Shown here piece by piece: positions 4,784 to 5,257 of a stretch of 5,257 bases of DNA. Source of the stretch: Micavibrio sp. UBA2020 (GTDB lineage Bacteria > Pseudomonadota > Alphaproteobacteria > Micavibrionales > UBA2020). Below the pieces are notes generated by a model that had not been told where the DNA came from, ran no database searches, and was given only the letters and a program-made list of their open reading frames with translations. Location of the stretch: NCBI GenBank assembly GCA_002334985.1, contig DDBY01000145.1, positions 7,053 through 12,309 of the forward strand, given 5' to 3'. Position 1 is the stretch's first letter, and each line of letters starts with the position of its first letter. Position numbers and translations under genes: made by a program.

Positions 4784-4814
4784 GGTTTCTACTATTTATC
4801 TGATTTTAAAGGGA

Positions 4815-5257
4815 TTAAATCTGGATAAGACCCTGCTGAAGCGCGCGCAGCACGCCCAAGGTCATGTTATTCGCGCCCAGCTTTTTCAGCGCTTCCTTGA
4901 CATAGGCATGCACGGTGTTTTCCGAGAGCCCGAGGATGGCGGCGATTTCCGCCTTGGTCTTGCCGCGTGCGCACCATTTCAAAACTTCCTGTTCGCGGTC
5001 GGTCAGGTTGATGGGCAGGGCTTCGTAGTTTTGCAGGCGCTTTGCCTCCAGCTCCAGAAACGATGCATAGAATTGATGCGCGAGCAGATAGGCTTTGGAC
5101 AGCAGCATTTTGTCGTCAAGGTCAACGCCGCCGTCGCTGCTGGCCGCGCCAACACCCGCGAGCGCGCCGCGCGGGCCGTGCAGGGGGATGCCGATGCCGT
5201 CTTTAAGCCCGGCATCACGGCCTTCGTGCATCAATACTTTTTGCGTTTTGGTAGTGG
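4815..5257 (-). CDS. luxR: LuxR-type quorum-sensing transcriptional regulator, N-terminus outside window
   Basis: The visible 146 residues are the C-terminal part of a LuxR-family regulator; the frame is open across the right edge, so the gene start is not in the window. The first part, with GLKDGIGIPLHGPRG about 15 residues in, is the end of the autoinducer-binding domain; this Gly-x-x-x-Pro-Leu-His-Gly-Pro-x-Gly block is typical. The last 65 residues form the LuxR/GerE helix-turn-helix: LTDREQEVLKW, then GKTKAEIAAILGLSENTVHAY and a C-terminal helix. The acidic/Leu/Gly signature residues (E in REQEVL, L, G of GKT) are present. It should bind an acyl-homoserine lactone made by the adjacent LuxI and control genes with a lux-box, possibly luxI itself. 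It ends 131 bp upstream of luxI on the same strand. The TTG/ATG near 5229-5234 is internal, not the start. The symbol is used at family level. Confidence 0.92.
   Translation of the reverse strand, partial: TTKTQKVLMHEGRDAGLKDGIGIPLHGPRGALAGVGAASSDGGVDLDDKMLLSKAYLLAHQFYASFLELEAKRLQNYEALPINLTDREQEVLKWCARGKTKAEIAAILGLSENTVHAYVKEALKKLGANNMTLGVLRALQQGLIQI

Overview
The window looks like chromosomal DNA of a Gram-negative bacterium of moderate GC content (a little over half G+C by eye). A LuxR/LuxI quorum-sensing pair, an MscS channel, a zf-TFIIB-type small protein and the visible tail of a TPR/glycosyltransferase-type protein together suggest a proteobacterium, most likely an alphaproteobacterium. 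That placement is inference from gene content; there is no rRNA or other marker. No tRNA, rRNA, CRISPR array, insertion sequence or phage gene was seen.

Layout from left to right. (1) Positions 1-120 (+) hold the 3' end of a reading frame that resembles the C-terminus of TPR/GT41-like proteins. It overlaps tail-to-tail with a minus-strand SET-domain methyltransferase gene (87-533). (2) The SET gene is divergent from a plus-strand MscS-family mechanosensitive channel gene (708-1649) with a good sigma70-like promoter (TTGCGC-N17-TATATT). (3) The channel gene is convergent with a minus-strand operon: a small zf-TFIIB-like protein (2673-3005) followed after 36 bp by a CaCA-family Ca2+/Na+-type antiporter (1680-2636). 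(4) Upstream of that operon is a gene-free stretch (3006-3408) packed with RNA signals. On the minus strand there is a strong promoter (TTGAAA-N16-TATTAT), a structured leader of about 175 nt containing an intrinsic terminator with seven U residues, and a long alternative hairpin that would abolish that terminator. Two further terminator-like hairpins (3214-3245 and 3279-3311) lie beyond the promoter. (5) The rest is a minus-strand quorum-sensing cluster: luxR-type regulator (5' end outside the window, ends at 4815), a 131-bp intergenic region with two short palindromes, a luxI-type acyl-homoserine-lactone synthase (4000-4683), a 111-aa unknown gene overlapping luxI by ATGA, and a 70-aa helical unknown gene.

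How it fits together. LuxI should make an acyl-homoserine lactone and the adjacent LuxR should sense it. The two small genes downstream are arranged to be co-translated or co-transcribed with luxI, so they may modulate or respond to the circuit (inference). The zf-TFIIB/antiporter operon appears to be a separate transcription unit controlled at least partly by premature termination in its leader, or else the leader is a stand-alone small RNA of about 98 nt with some read-through. That leader is the most interesting element in the window; I could not match it to a riboswitch class that I know.
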